In this document: positions 15,912-23,875 of the stretch, in pieces
Layout: every line of letters begins with the position of its first letter
Numbering within the stretch: position 1 is the first letter of the stretch
From: an uncultured Pseudomonadota bacterium
GTDB lineage: Bacteria > Myxococcota_A > Bradymonadia > Bradymonadales > GCA-2716585
DNA: 43,617 bases
Direction: 5' to 3'
Assembly: GCA_937123825.1 (NCBI GenBank)
Contig: CAKZKQ010000478.1
Location: 1 to 43,617, forward strand
Translations under genes and position numbers: made by a program
The notes under the pieces: generated by a model
What the model saw: only the letters and a program-made list of their open reading frames with translations
Told to the model about the DNA's origin: nothing
The model's database searches: none

Positions 15912-16559
15912 TCAAAACGCATAGCCGGTGAAGACGCCCGCGGTTGGCAAGAAGTCGTCTCCGAAATCGAAGTCCGAGACGCTCGCGGGGCGCTCATTGG
16001 TTTTTTCGCCAAACTCTTTGTCGTACATGACGGCGTTGTGGATGGAGAGGAGTCGGGTGGTGCCAGCATAGGCCCCGATGCGAAAGCCGCTGCGGTGTTG
16101 GTAGGTGTAGCGCAGCTCGCCGTTGAACCAGATGGACAGGTCGGATTCAATCAAGGTGTCGCTCAAAAGGGTTGTGGGCGTGTCAAAACCATAAATGGTG
16201 GCCGACAGGCCCGCGCCCAGGCTCAGGCGATGATGGCTGCCAGCGCTCGACGTTTTGTTGATGATCAGCCAGTGCGGCGTCAGCGCTACCGCAAACCCAG
16301 TGACGCCAATGCCGCCGCCGACCTCCAGGGCAAAGTCCTGGTTGAACGTGTGATTCAAACCCATACCCACCCAGCCATTGGCGCCGCCGATGCTGCCATG
16401 CAGATCAACGGCGGTCTTTTTTGGGGCCTGCAAGTCAGGCACGCTCAGCCGGGCGGCTTGCGCAGCGGCGGTGTTGTTCCACACAAACAAGACGGCGGCG
16501 ACCGTCAAAAAGGCGGCAATAAAGCGCGACGTCTGGGCGCGGTGTGCAGTGTTGTTCAT
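15912..16559 (-). CDS. Small outer-membrane beta-barrel-like protein
   Basis: A 215-residue exported protein. AAGGAGGAG precedes the ATG and the signal peptide is clear (RFIAAFLTVAAVLFVW, ending AAAQA). The mature part alternates hydrophobic and polar residues with Gly/aromatic girdle positions, as in an eight-stranded barrel (LHGSIGGANGWVGMGLNHTF, FALEVGGGIGVTGFAVALTPHW, ELRYTYQHRSGFRIGAYAGT) and ends in a phenylalanine after GYAF, the usual Bam recognition signal. Family not identified. A sigma54 promoter lies 45-60 bases upstream. Probably part of the same envelope-stress cluster, although its upstream repeats differ from sites A-C. Confidence 0.75.
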   Translation of the reverse strand: MNNTAHRAQTSRFIAAFLTVAAVLFVWNNTAAAQAARLSVPDLQAPKKTAVDLHGSIGGANGWVGMGLNHTFNQDFALEVGGGIGVTGFAVALTPHWLIINKTSSAGSHHRLSLGAGLSATIYGFDTPTTLLSDTLIESDLSIWFNGELRYTYQHRSGFRIGAYAGTTRLLSIHNAVMYDKEFGEKTNERPASVSDFDFGDDFLPTAGVFTGYAF

Positions 16560-16603
16560 GGTGCCATCTCCTCCTTCTCGTTGGCGTGTCGAGTCGGAGA
16601 AAG

Positions 16604-16619
16604 AGCAAAAATCCAGCCA
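16604..16619 (-). promoter_or_regulatory. Sigma54 (-24/-12) promoter of the outer-membrane-like gene
   Basis: Minus-strand TGGCTGGATTTTTGCT: GG and GC are 10 bp apart and the -12 half is a perfect TTGCT. It is 45 bases upstream of the start at 16559. Confidence 0.7.
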
Positions 16620-16622
16620 AGT

Positions 16623-16757
16623 TGTCAGTTGATGACACTTTTGACCACGTTTTTCCCTAAAGGCCCTGCTGAACGTGTCTCAAGAGGGAGACTCTTGAAG
16701 GCGTCGTTGTGGATGGAGGTGGACAGGGTCTTGTCCAAATGGTGTCACCGAGTGACA
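16623..16757. promoter_or_regulatory. Cluster of four short inverted repeats upstream of the promoter
   Basis: In order: TGTCA-N5-TGACA (16623-16637), CAAGAG-N5-CTCTTG (16681-16697), GGACA-N6-TGTCC (16721-16736) and TGTCAC-N3-GTGACA (16743-16757). The first and last share TGTCA/TGACA half-sites and the last is about 125 bp upstream of the -24 element, a normal enhancer distance. These differ from the sites in the main island, so a different activator is likely. The rest of 16560-16928 is gene-free. Confidence 0.55.
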
Positions 16758-16928
16758 AAATTGGTACAATCCTCTGCCATTGTGGAGTCAGCCTACGCAG
16801 TTCCCCTTCATTCAAAGGGGCCGAGTCATCGCCGATGACCCACAGGCCATCAAGCCACCAAAGGCCTGACGCCAAACCCAAGCAATTCAAAAAGAAAAAC
16901 GCAGAGAACCCAAACGGGCCGCTCCAAG

Positions 16929-17000
16929 TCGGGGTAGCTGGATTCGAACCAGCGATCCCCCGGTTATCAACCGAGTGCTTTACCGCTAAGCCATACCCCG
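16929..17000 (-). tRNA. tRNA-Ile (anticodon GAT)
   Basis: A full cloverleaf on the minus strand, 72 bases without CCA. Acceptor CGGGGTA/TACCCCG, D-stem GCTT/AAGC with a 7-base loop, anticodon stem CTCGG/CCGGG with loop TTGATAA, variable GGATC, T-stem GCTGG/CCAGC with loop TTCGAAT, and discriminator A. The anticodon GAT reads Ile codons ATC and ATT. It begins with C1-G72, unusual for this tRNA, and the CCA is not encoded. It is isolated, not in an rRNA operon. Confidence 0.85.
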
Positions 17001-17437
17001 AGCCGTGACGCTGGTTTGAAGTGCGCCACTGCCGTTTTCCTTGAGCATGGGCTGTGCCAGGTCTTTGGTTATGTTGCCCGGATTTGTGCACGGAGGCCGT
17101 CAGTGACGTTGCTGGTGGGGATTTTGAGGCTGGAATCCGTGCGTGCTCGGTGGGCGTAGGGGAGCGCTGTTTTTATCAAAGACGAGATGCTGGGCGAAGG
17201 CTGCGTTTTGGGGCTCGGGTGGGGTGGTGCGGCGCAGTGCGGGCGGTGGCATACAGAAGTTGGACAGGGGTTGGGCAGAGTTTGGACGTGGCGAGGCTGA
17301 TTTGGCTTGACTTGGCTTTTGGCGCCGATCCAATGTGCGTGGCGGCGGCGTCGGGTGGAGGCGCCATGGCATGGATTGGGCGCCCGGCGCAAGGCAGCGC
17401 CCGGTGGTTTGGGGTCGGGTTGATGTCTGGACCTGAG
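17001..17437. other. Intergenic stretch without a recognisable gene
   Basis: A 437-base interval between the tRNA and the lipoprotein at 17438. Frames on both strands read as low-quality basic sequence and none has a start with a ribosome site. I found no clear promoter or hairpin. Confidence 0.4.
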
Positions 17438-18172
17438 ATGAACAAACGATGGCTGGCGATGATGGTCCTGCTGGCGGCGCTGATGGCGGTGTCGGTGGGG
17501 TGCGGCGAAGACGCCCAGGGTGATGGCGCGTCAGACGGCAGTGTGGATGATGATGACGACGCTGCCAACAATGATGATGGTTCTGGAGAGCCGGACTTTG
17601 AGGCGCCGCTTGTGTGCTCGGGCACCGGCGACCTCTTTGCGACCCACGTCTTGGAGGTGACCTACGGGCCGGGCCAGGAGTTTGGGCGCGACGCGATGCC
17701 GGAGGTGGTCCTGGGGCCGCCGCTTGGAGGCGGCTGCTGCGAAGGGTCGCTGGACGTGGTCTCGCTGGGCAACGGCGGGTCGATCACGCTGGCCTTTGCC
17801 GACAACGCCATTGTCGATGCCCCCGGCGCCGACTTTCTGGTCTTTGAGAACCCTTTTGAGGCCGGTGAGACGGTCTTTGCCGAGCTGGCCACCGTCGAAG
17901 TCAGCGCCGATGGCCAGCAGTGGCACGCCTTTGACTGCTCGGCCACCGAAGCCCCCTATGGGACCTGCGCCGGGCACCACCGTGTGCACCTCCAGGATGA
18001 CGAAGTGACGGCGCTCGATGCCGAGCAGCACGGCGGCGATCCCTTTGACCTGGCCGATGTGGGTCTGGACGAGGCCCGCTTTGTGCGCATCACCGACCGC
18101 GAAGATCAGGTCGGCTTCCAGGGGACTTTTGATCTGGACGCCATCGGCATCATCCACCCCGCCTGCCCCTGA
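17438..18172 (+). CDS. Cell-surface lipoprotein of unknown function
   Basis: A 244-residue lipoprotein starting at ATG 17438 (an in-frame ATG at 17423 is possible). The signal ends in lipobox SVGC, followed by a Asp/Asn-rich linker (DDDDDAANNDD). The mature domain has a pattern widespread in secreted proteins of myxobacteria and planctomycetes: PPLGGGCCEGSLDVVSLGNG, GSITLAFADNAIVDAPGADFLVFENPF, VEVSADGQQWHAFDC, ADVGLDEARFVRITD. It ends in DLDAIGI. The domain looks like a beta-sandwich; no activity is known to me. It stands between tRNA-Ile and the divergently placed, convergent binding protein. Confidence 0.75.
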   Translation: MNKRWLAMMVLLAALMAVSVGCGEDAQGDGASDGSVDDDDDAANNDDGSGEPDFEAPLVCSGTGDLFATHVLEVTYGPGQEFGRDAMPEVVLGPPLGGGCCEGSLDVVSLGNGGSITLAFADNAIVDAPGADFLVFENPFEAGETVFAELATVEVSADGQQWHAFDCSATEAPYGTCAGHHRVHLQDDEVTALDAEQHGGDPFDLADVGLDEARFVRITDREDQVGFQGTFDLDAIGIIHPACP

Positions 18173-18206
18173 ACCACGCCCATCCCCATCTTACTCGTCG
18201 CGCCCT

Positions 18207-19304
18207 TCAGGCTCGCCTTCGCACTGTGCCAGCATCGACCGTCGACCAGAGGGGCCAAGTCCACGCCCAGCATCGGCGCGTCAAGAGGCGTCGCAGGGGG
18301 TACTTTGGCCAGATGGCGCCGCGCAGGTCCTTGGCGGTCTGCTCGACTCTGGGGCCGGGCAGCAGCAGGTGATCGCCGGCCAGCCGGTAGATTCGCCCCT
18401 TCTTGACGGCTTCGAGCGTCTTCATCTTGGACCAGACCTGACGGACCTCTTTGTGCTCGGGGTCCGGTTTGGCGTCTTTGCGGGCGTCAAACTCGATGAT
18501 GATGTCGGGGGGGTTGGCCAGCAGGTACTCCTTGCTGATGCTGGGCCACTTGTTGTCCCCGCCAGGCAGGGCGTTGCGGCCGCCGACCAGTTGGGTCAAC
18601 TCGTCAAGAAACGAGCCGGGGCCCGCCGCATAGATGCCCTCAAGGGTGCCGGGCTTGCGGCCGATGACCAGCAGCACCTTGGGGCGCCCCTCTTTGTTTT
18701 CGGGGGTGACCTTCTGGGCGTCGAGCTTCTGGCGCAGCGCCTTGCTGTGTTTGGCGCCCAGTTGGGGCTCCCCGGCGGCCTTGGCGATGGCCTCGTAGCC
18801 CTCAAAGACCTGCTGGAGCGTGTCGGTGGGCTGGATGAGGGCCTTGATCTTCTGGCGCTCGGCCAGCTTGTGCACGGCGGTGTTGGACGGCACGGTCAGC
18901 AGCAGGTCAGGCCGCAGCGACACAATGACCTCCAGGTTGGGGTTGACCAGACCCCCCACCCGCTTCTTGTCCGCCAACTCCTCGGGCGGCCAGGTCGCAA
19001 AGTCGCTCACCCCCACCACACGGTCCCCCAGCCCCATGTCAAAGGCCAGCTCGGTCAACGACGGCGCCATCGACACAATCCGCATCGCCTTTGGGGTGTT
19101 GGCTGGCTCCGCGTCTGCCTTGGCACCCTGGGGTGCCTCGCTTTGAGCGCCGGTTGCCTTGTCGCCTTTGCTCTTGTCCGCCGGTTCGGCGTTTGGCGCG
19201 TCATTGGCCGCCGCCTTGTCCGTCGAAGCAGGCGCCTGACACGCGCTCAGCGCCGCCACCATCACCCACGCCGCCAACCACCCGACCCTCTGTTGAGATC
19301 TCAT
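18207..19304 (-). CDS. Periplasmic binding lipoprotein, FecB/BtuF type
   Basis: A 365-residue substrate-binding protein of the ABC iron-siderophore/vitamin B12 class (PBP class III). ATG 19304 follows an AGAGAG sequence; signal with lipobox LSAC, then a Lys/Ala/Glu-rich linker of about 50 residues. The domain starts RIVSMAPSLTELAFDMGLGDRVVGVSDFATWPPE and continues RVGGLVNPNLEVIVSLRPDLLLTV, typical of BtuF/FecB-like proteins, with the long inter-lobe helix after PTDTLQQVFEGYEAI. No permease or ATPase is encoded nearby and no cobalamin riboswitch is visible upstream, so it is an orphan. The natural fold seems to end near IWPKYP; a 28-residue Arg/Trp-rich tail (RRLLTRRCWAWTWP) follows and is unlike the family, perhaps due to loss of the original stop. 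Confidence 0.85.
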   Translation of the reverse strand: MRSQQRVGWLAAWVMVAALSACQAPASTDKAAANDAPNAEPADKSKGDKATGAQSEAPQGAKADAEPANTPKAMRIVSMAPSLTELAFDMGLGDRVVGVSDFATWPPEELADKKRVGGLVNPNLEVIVSLRPDLLLTVPSNTAVHKLAERQKIKALIQPTDTLQQVFEGYEAIAKAAGEPQLGAKHSKALRQKLDAQKVTPENKEGRPKVLLVIGRKPGTLEGIYAAGPGSFLDELTQLVGGRNALPGGDNKWPSISKEYLLANPPDIIIEFDARKDAKPDPEHKEVRQVWSKMKTLEAVKKGRIYRLAGDHLLLPGPRVEQTAKDLRGAIWPKYPLRRLLTRRCWAWTWPLWSTVDAGTVRRRA

Positions 19305-19449
19305 CCGTTCTCTCTTTGTAATGATGCCCATCTGGCCTGACATGACCCTTGACCGGGGCAGTCTAAGGAGGTCCTCCAAAGCTGTCCACCGAGGCAAAGA
19401 GGGGAGCGGTGTAGAAGGTGTTGGGATTTATGAACGGCTTATTTGCCTG

Positions 19450-19466
19450 AACACAAGTCATGTGTT
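19450..19466. promoter_or_regulatory. Perfect AACACA-N5-TGTGTT palindrome
   Basis: A 17-base inverted repeat with perfect 6-bp arms, 50 bases before the start codon of the SH3-like lipoprotein at 19516 and in the gap that separates it from the divergent binding-protein gene. A possible operator; no promoter could be assigned. Confidence 0.35.
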
Positions 19467-19515
19467 ATCGCTGTCCACCATTCGATTTCTGTGAACCTTT
19501 TTCAGAGGAAAAGCC

Positions 19516-20889
19516 ATGAAGTTCCGAACATTGTGGGTTTTGTTGTTGGCCCTTGTCCTTGGTCTTGGCTCGGCCTCGTGCGCGTGTGGCGGCGAGGAAG
19601 AAGCTGAAGGTGATAAGGGTGGTAAGGAGACCACTGAAGGCGGCGATTCGGACGAAAAGCCCGAGGTGAGCGACAAGAAAATCGAGATCCCCGGTGATGG
19701 CGACAGCACTGAAGCCAAAGGCGGTGGTGACGATGACGACGATGAGGACGACGGCGAAGAGCGCGTCTCGCTCGACGAAGACCTCAACCCCCTTGAGAGC
19801 CGCCTCCAGCGTCTCCAGCGCGTCTCGCGCAAGGGCAAAATCCGCGACGGCTTCCAGGTCACTGTCCTGCGCGTGACCCTCGACGAGGGCACCAGCAAGG
19901 TCCGCTTCCGCCGCCGCGAAAAAGGCATCCAGGCCACCATCGTTGGCGCCATCTCCAACAACACCGGCCACACCCTCTACAGCGGCTTCCTCAGCGGCGC
20001 CCTGATCCTCGACTTTGGCGGCGGCACCACCAAGGTCCAGCTCAGCCCCGACGGCCTCAAGCCCTCCGCCTCCGACAGCAAACCCTGGCGCAACGGCACC
20101 TCCCGGCTCTTCGAAGTCTCCACCTTTGTCTTCTCGCCGTTGATGCTCGAATACATGCCCAAGAAGACCGAAGTGGCCCTGATGGCGGTCTTTGAGGACC
20201 CCATCAACTTCAGCTTTGAGGCCCCCGTGTGGCGCGCCGAAGTGGACTGGCTGGCCGTGCGCGGCGCCGCTGTCAGCGGCAACGCCCGCGTCATGAAGTC
20301 CGAGGGCCTGCGCGCTGGTCCCCGCGGCAAAGCCAGCGGCAAGACCCAGGTCGGCGAAGACGTCGAGTTGCTCTACCAGAAGGGTGACTGGGTCCGTGTC
20401 AAAGCCCAGCAGGGCGAAGGCTGGGTCGAGGTCCGCAACCTGCTCTTCAAAGACCTCAAGTCCATGTACGGCGCCAAAGGGCACGCCACAGGCAACGATG
20501 CCAGCGACGATCTGGTCGCCATCAGCGTCAAAGGCACCCGCAACGAGGCCTCTCCCCCCGAAGGCACCAAGATCAAGGACGGCCAGCGCTTCTTCCTGGT
20601 CGATGTCTCCCTCCAGAACAAGGGCGAAAAAGACATCAAGTGCACCGACTTCTTTGTCGACTTTGGTCCCAAAGACCAGCGCACCCCCGACCGCGCCACC
20701 AGCAAGTTTGCCGGGGCCATGAGCTGCGAAAAAGACAAGCTGGCCCCCGGTGAATCCACCTCCGGCACCCTGGCCTTCTTGCGCGACCGCCACGACATCC
20801 CCTTCGCCGTCGGCTACAGCTCCCCCAACAAGACCTTCCTGCTTGTGGACATCTGGAGCAAAGAGGCCGCCAAGCCCTACACGCGCTGA
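19516..20889 (+). CDS. Secreted lipoprotein with SH3-like domain
   Basis: A 457-residue lipoprotein: GAGGAA before the ATG, signal with lipobox-like GSASC at residue 21, then an acidic Gly/Asp/Glu linker of about 60 residues. A first beta-rich region (about 100-250; GFQVTVLRVTLDEGTS, IQATIVGAISNNTG) resembles a DUF4352-like Ig fold. Residues about 255-315 read like a bacterial SH3 domain (VMKSEGLRAGPRGKASGKTQ, GDWVRVKAQQGEGWVEVRNL). The end (about 330-457; AISVKGTRNEA, FFLVDVSLQNKGEKDI, LAFLRDRHDIPFAVGY) is again DUF4352-like. SH3b domains often bind peptidoglycan peptides, so wall attachment is plausible. It stands divergent from the binding protein. Confidence 0.75.
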   Translation: MKFRTLWVLLLALVLGLGSASCACGGEEEAEGDKGGKETTEGGDSDEKPEVSDKKIEIPGDGDSTEAKGGGDDDDDEDDGEERVSLDEDLNPLESRLQRLQRVSRKGKIRDGFQVTVLRVTLDEGTSKVRFRRREKGIQATIVGAISNNTGHTLYSGFLSGALILDFGGGTTKVQLSPDGLKPSASDSKPWRNGTSRLFEVSTFVFSPLMLEYMPKKTEVALMAVFEDPINFSFEAPVWRAEVDWLAVRGAAVSGNARVMKSEGLRAGPRGKASGKTQVGEDVELLYQKGDWVRVKAQQGEGWVEVRNLLFKDLKSMYGAKGHATGNDASDDLVAISVKGTRNEASPPEGTKIKDGQRFFLVDVSLQNKGEKDIKCTDFFVDFGPKDQRTPDRATSKFAGAMSCEKDKLAPGESTSGTLAFLRDRHDIPFAVGYSSPNKTFLLVDIWSKEAAKPYTR

Positions 20890-21025
20890 GCGCGTTCGGG
20901 TCGGCCGCGTGGGGGACCGGCAACGGAAAACCACGCAGATGCGGTCAGTCTCAAGGTCCGATTTGAAAGCCGCCCAGGAGCACCCTGCGCGGCTTTTGGT
21001 GTTTTTGCCCTGGGGCTTTGGGGCG

Positions 21026-22459
21026 TCAACGGCTAGCGGTCGCCTTGGCGCTTTGGGTCTGGTGGGCTTTGGAGGGGGTGGTGTCCGCCATGTCTTCTGG
21101 GAGCGTGAAGGCCTCCTGGGGCGCGGCAAACCCGCCGTCGAGCTGCGTGCCGTGGGTCTGGGCCATTGCCTCGATGGTTGGCCACAGCCGCTCTTGCCAC
21201 ACCCGGGCGGGCACACTGGGCGCATCGACCTCCAAGACCGCCAGATTGGCCAGCGCCTGCTCGTCAGGCATCACCGGGACCACCAGCCGCAGGCGCTTTG
21301 AGGGGGTGGTTTTGTCGCGAAGCTCCACCACGACCTCATTGCGTTTGGGCCGTCGGTAAAAGGTCACCCCAAAGGGCTGCTCCAGATCGATCTCCTGTGC
21401 GCCGACCTGGAGGCGGCGGCCATCGAGCCGCAGCGAGACCGCTTCGACGTCGCGTTGGGGCTGGGTGCCTGGGACCATGCGACCTGCGGGCCAGATGGTG
21501 TGGATGCTCAAAAACCAGGTGAAGAGGTAGCCCATCACCAGCACAACGCCGCCCATCTTGCCGTCCATGCCCTGTTGCAGCAGCACCCACGCCATGAAGA
21601 GCACCGGCAAGTGCGCCGTGGCAAAGGCCAGCATCCGCTCCCAGGCCGCAAAGACCGACTCGGCCTCCACGGTGGCCACCTGGTCATCGCCCTCAAGGTC
21701 CATTTCTATGGTGTCGGTCCCATCCACCACGCGTTGGGCGCGAGGCTGGGCTGGGCGACGCTCAAAACGCACCACCTCGCGAATCTCTCCAAACTCCAGG
21801 ACACCCTTCTTGCGCAGCGTCTCCACCGTCTCGCGTCCCAGCGCCGCCGCTGGGGCTTGCGTCCGCTTGCCGTTGGCGTCTTTCCAACATTCGCCCCGGC
21901 GCGTGAGGTGGGCCAGCACCGCGCCTCGGTCGCCAAAGACTGTGCGCGCCCCCTCTTTGAGCACGAGCTTGAGTTCAAAACCATCGCCGGTGCCGGGTTT
22001 CTCCACCCGAACGTCGAGTGTCTCGGTCCCCTCTTTGTTGCGACCCCACTTGGTCTCGGCGCGCATCCCTGGGCTGTGGACCTCGATCCGGGCCAGGATC
22101 GCCACGGCGGCGTTGATCAGGTCCTGTGAGGGCGCTGCAGCCAGCGCCTTGGCCTTGCGCCGCACGGCCCAGCGCGCGGCGTACCCGACCAGGACCACCG
22201 AGATCACCATCGAGGTTAAACTCGCCAGGCTGCCCATGACCATCGCGATCGGCCAGCCCACCACCAGCGTGTACAGCAGCGCGCCGCCCATCAAGAGCGC
22301 CTGAAAGATCGCCGCAGAGACCAGCAGGCCCCCAAAGGTGTCTCGCCCGTCGTGGTCTTGCAGCGCCAGATCTGGACGCTGGCTGGTCAGGACCTGCAAA
22401 AAGCGCTTGATGGGGGTGCTCTTGTGCTGCATCGGCGTGCCGGAAGGTGGGTTTTCCAT
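21026..22459 (-). CDS. Membrane protein of unknown family
   Basis: A 477-residue protein. ATG 22459 chosen; the upstream frame has no ribosome site and a later ATG (22432) is also possible. Four hydrophobic segments occur: two near residues 40-105 (LLVSAAIFQALLMGGALLYTLVVG, MVISVVLVGYAARW) and two near 285-335 (LPVLFMAWVLLQ, VVLVMGYLFTWFLS). Between them is a soluble domain rich in charged residues (EVHSPGMRAETKWGRN), and a second soluble domain follows with strand-like DGRRLQVGAQEIDLEQPFG. No family recognised. It overlaps nothing and is divergent from the esterase lipoprotein. Confidence 0.65.
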   Translation of the reverse strand: MENPPSGTPMQHKSTPIKRFLQVLTSQRPDLALQDHDGRDTFGGLLVSAAIFQALLMGGALLYTLVVGWPIAMVMGSLASLTSMVISVVLVGYAARWAVRRKAKALAAAPSQDLINAAVAILARIEVHSPGMRAETKWGRNKEGTETLDVRVEKPGTGDGFELKLVLKEGARTVFGDRGAVLAHLTRRGECWKDANGKRTQAPAAALGRETVETLRKKGVLEFGEIREVVRFERRPAQPRAQRVVDGTDTIEMDLEGDDQVATVEAESVFAAWERMLAFATAHLPVLFMAWVLLQQGMDGKMGGVVLVMGYLFTWFLSIHTIWPAGRMVPGTQPQRDVEAVSLRLDGRRLQVGAQEIDLEQPFGVTFYRRPKRNEVVVELRDKTTPSKRLRLVVPVMPDEQALANLAVLEVDAPSVPARVWQERLWPTIEAMAQTHGTQLDGGFAAPQEAFTLPEDMADTTPSKAHQTQSAKATASR

Positions 22460-22688
22460 GGTTTCAGGGTGAAGCGCGTGGGAGGCGGTGTCAATGGTCG
22501 CATTCGCTGGACCGTGCCGAGGGTTTGTGGGTATGATTAAAACCGCGCTGGCAAGCATATTTTTGTCTCAGGAGCCACACAAAACCACCCAACCGCTGTG
22601 CACAACCACAGACCGAGCCCAAAACGTCGGCGCCGCTGACCGTTTTGTTTTGCGTGGTTTTTGTCTTCACATCCCCCGCACATCCCTC

Positions 22689-23855
22689 ATGAAGAAGACC
22701 GTCATCATGGCCCTGGCGCTGCTGGGTCTGCTGGTCGCCGCCGGCTGCACCGAAGAACAATCCTCAGAGCAGGCCGGTGAGCTCCAGCCCGACGTCGGCA
22801 TGCCCGACTCAGGGACCCCCGACGCTCAGACCCAGGACACCACACTTGAGCCCGACGCCGGCGAGCCCGACGTGCCCGAGCCGCCCGAAGATGTCCCCGA
22901 GCCGCCCCAGGACACCGAGCCTGACCTGCCTCCCGACGAGCCCGACGTGCCCGAGCCGCCCGAAGACACCGGCATGGAAGAGGACAGCATGGACGAGCCG
23001 GACACCGGCGGCCCCATGGGGGATGGCTGCGGTGTGGATCCTGGGGCCAACGACCGGGTCTGGACCGTGCAGCACGATGGCCGCCAGCGCGAGTTCAAGG
23101 TGCACCTGCCGCCCAACTACGACCCGCAAGCGCGCACCCCGGTGGTGATCAACTATCACGGCCGCGCCCTCAACGCCGACGCCCAGATCAACCTCTCGCG
23201 CATGTTGGAGGTCTCTGACGCGCAGGGCTTTATTGCCGTTCACCCCGAGGGAACCGGGTCGCTGGACCGCGGTTGGAACGCGGGGCTGTGCTGCGGCGAC
23301 GCGCTGCGCGACGAGGTCGATGACGTGGGCTTTACCCGCGTGATGCTCGACGCCCTGGAGTCTGGCCTGTGCGTTGACTCGGCGCGGGTCTACGCCACCG
23401 GCATCTCCAACGGCGGGTTCATGTCCCACAAGCTGGCCTGCGAACTCTCGGATCGCATCACCGCCATCGCTCCGGTGGCCGGCACCATCGTGACCTTTGA
23501 GTGTGAGCCCAGCCGCCCTGTGCCGGTCTTCCAGTTCCACGGCGACGACGACCGGATCGTGCCCTACGACGGCTTTGCTGGGATCGCCTCGGTCGAGGTC
23601 ACCACCGAAGGGTGGCTGGAGCGCAACGGCTGCGCCGACACCAGCGAGGTCTTCTTTGATGTGGATGACGTCATCTGCGAGGCGTGGTCCGATTGCTCAC
23701 CGGGCGGCGAAGTGCGCCTGTGCACGGTTCGAGGCGGCGGCCATACCTGGCCTGGCGGCGAGTCGCTGGGCCTCTTTGGCGATCTGACCGAGACGATTTC
23801 GGCCTCTGAGATGATGTGGGATTTCTTTAGCCAGCACGCCATCCCTGCCGAATAA
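22689..23855 (+). CDS. Secreted lipoprotein esterase, CE1/LpqC/PHB-depolymerase type
   Basis: A 388-residue alpha/beta hydrolase. Start at ATG 22689, signal with lipobox LVAAGC, then a linker of repeated PDVPEPPED units to about residue 110. The catalytic domain resembles LpqC, feruloyl-esterase-like and polyhydroxybutyrate depolymerases: VVINYHGRALNADAQ, nucleophile Ser in ATGISNGGFM (about residue 240), Asp in QFHGDDDRIVPYDG, and His in GGGHTWPG. Two Cys pairs (GLCCGD, DVICEAW) suggest disulphides. Probably hydrolyses ester bonds of extracellular polymers at the cell surface; the substrate is unknown. It converges on the Zn-phospholipase-like gene. Confidence 0.88.
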   Translation: MKKTVIMALALLGLLVAAGCTEEQSSEQAGELQPDVGMPDSGTPDAQTQDTTLEPDAGEPDVPEPPEDVPEPPQDTEPDLPPDEPDVPEPPEDTGMEEDSMDEPDTGGPMGDGCGVDPGANDRVWTVQHDGRQREFKVHLPPNYDPQARTPVVINYHGRALNADAQINLSRMLEVSDAQGFIAVHPEGTGSLDRGWNAGLCCGDALRDEVDDVGFTRVMLDALESGLCVDSARVYATGISNGGFMSHKLACELSDRITAIAPVAGTIVTFECEPSRPVPVFQFHGDDDRIVPYDGFAGIASVEVTTEGWLERNGCADTSEVFFDVDDVICEAWSDCSPGGEVRLCTVRGGGHTWPGGESLGLFGDLTETISASEMMWDFFSQHAIPAE

Positions 23856-23875
23856 ATGGCCCCCGCACGGCGCCA

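Noticed and set aside
19305..19515. Checked for a cobalamin riboswitch before the BtuF/FecB-like gene
   Set aside because: No B12-box-like sequence or suitable fold was found in the short leader.
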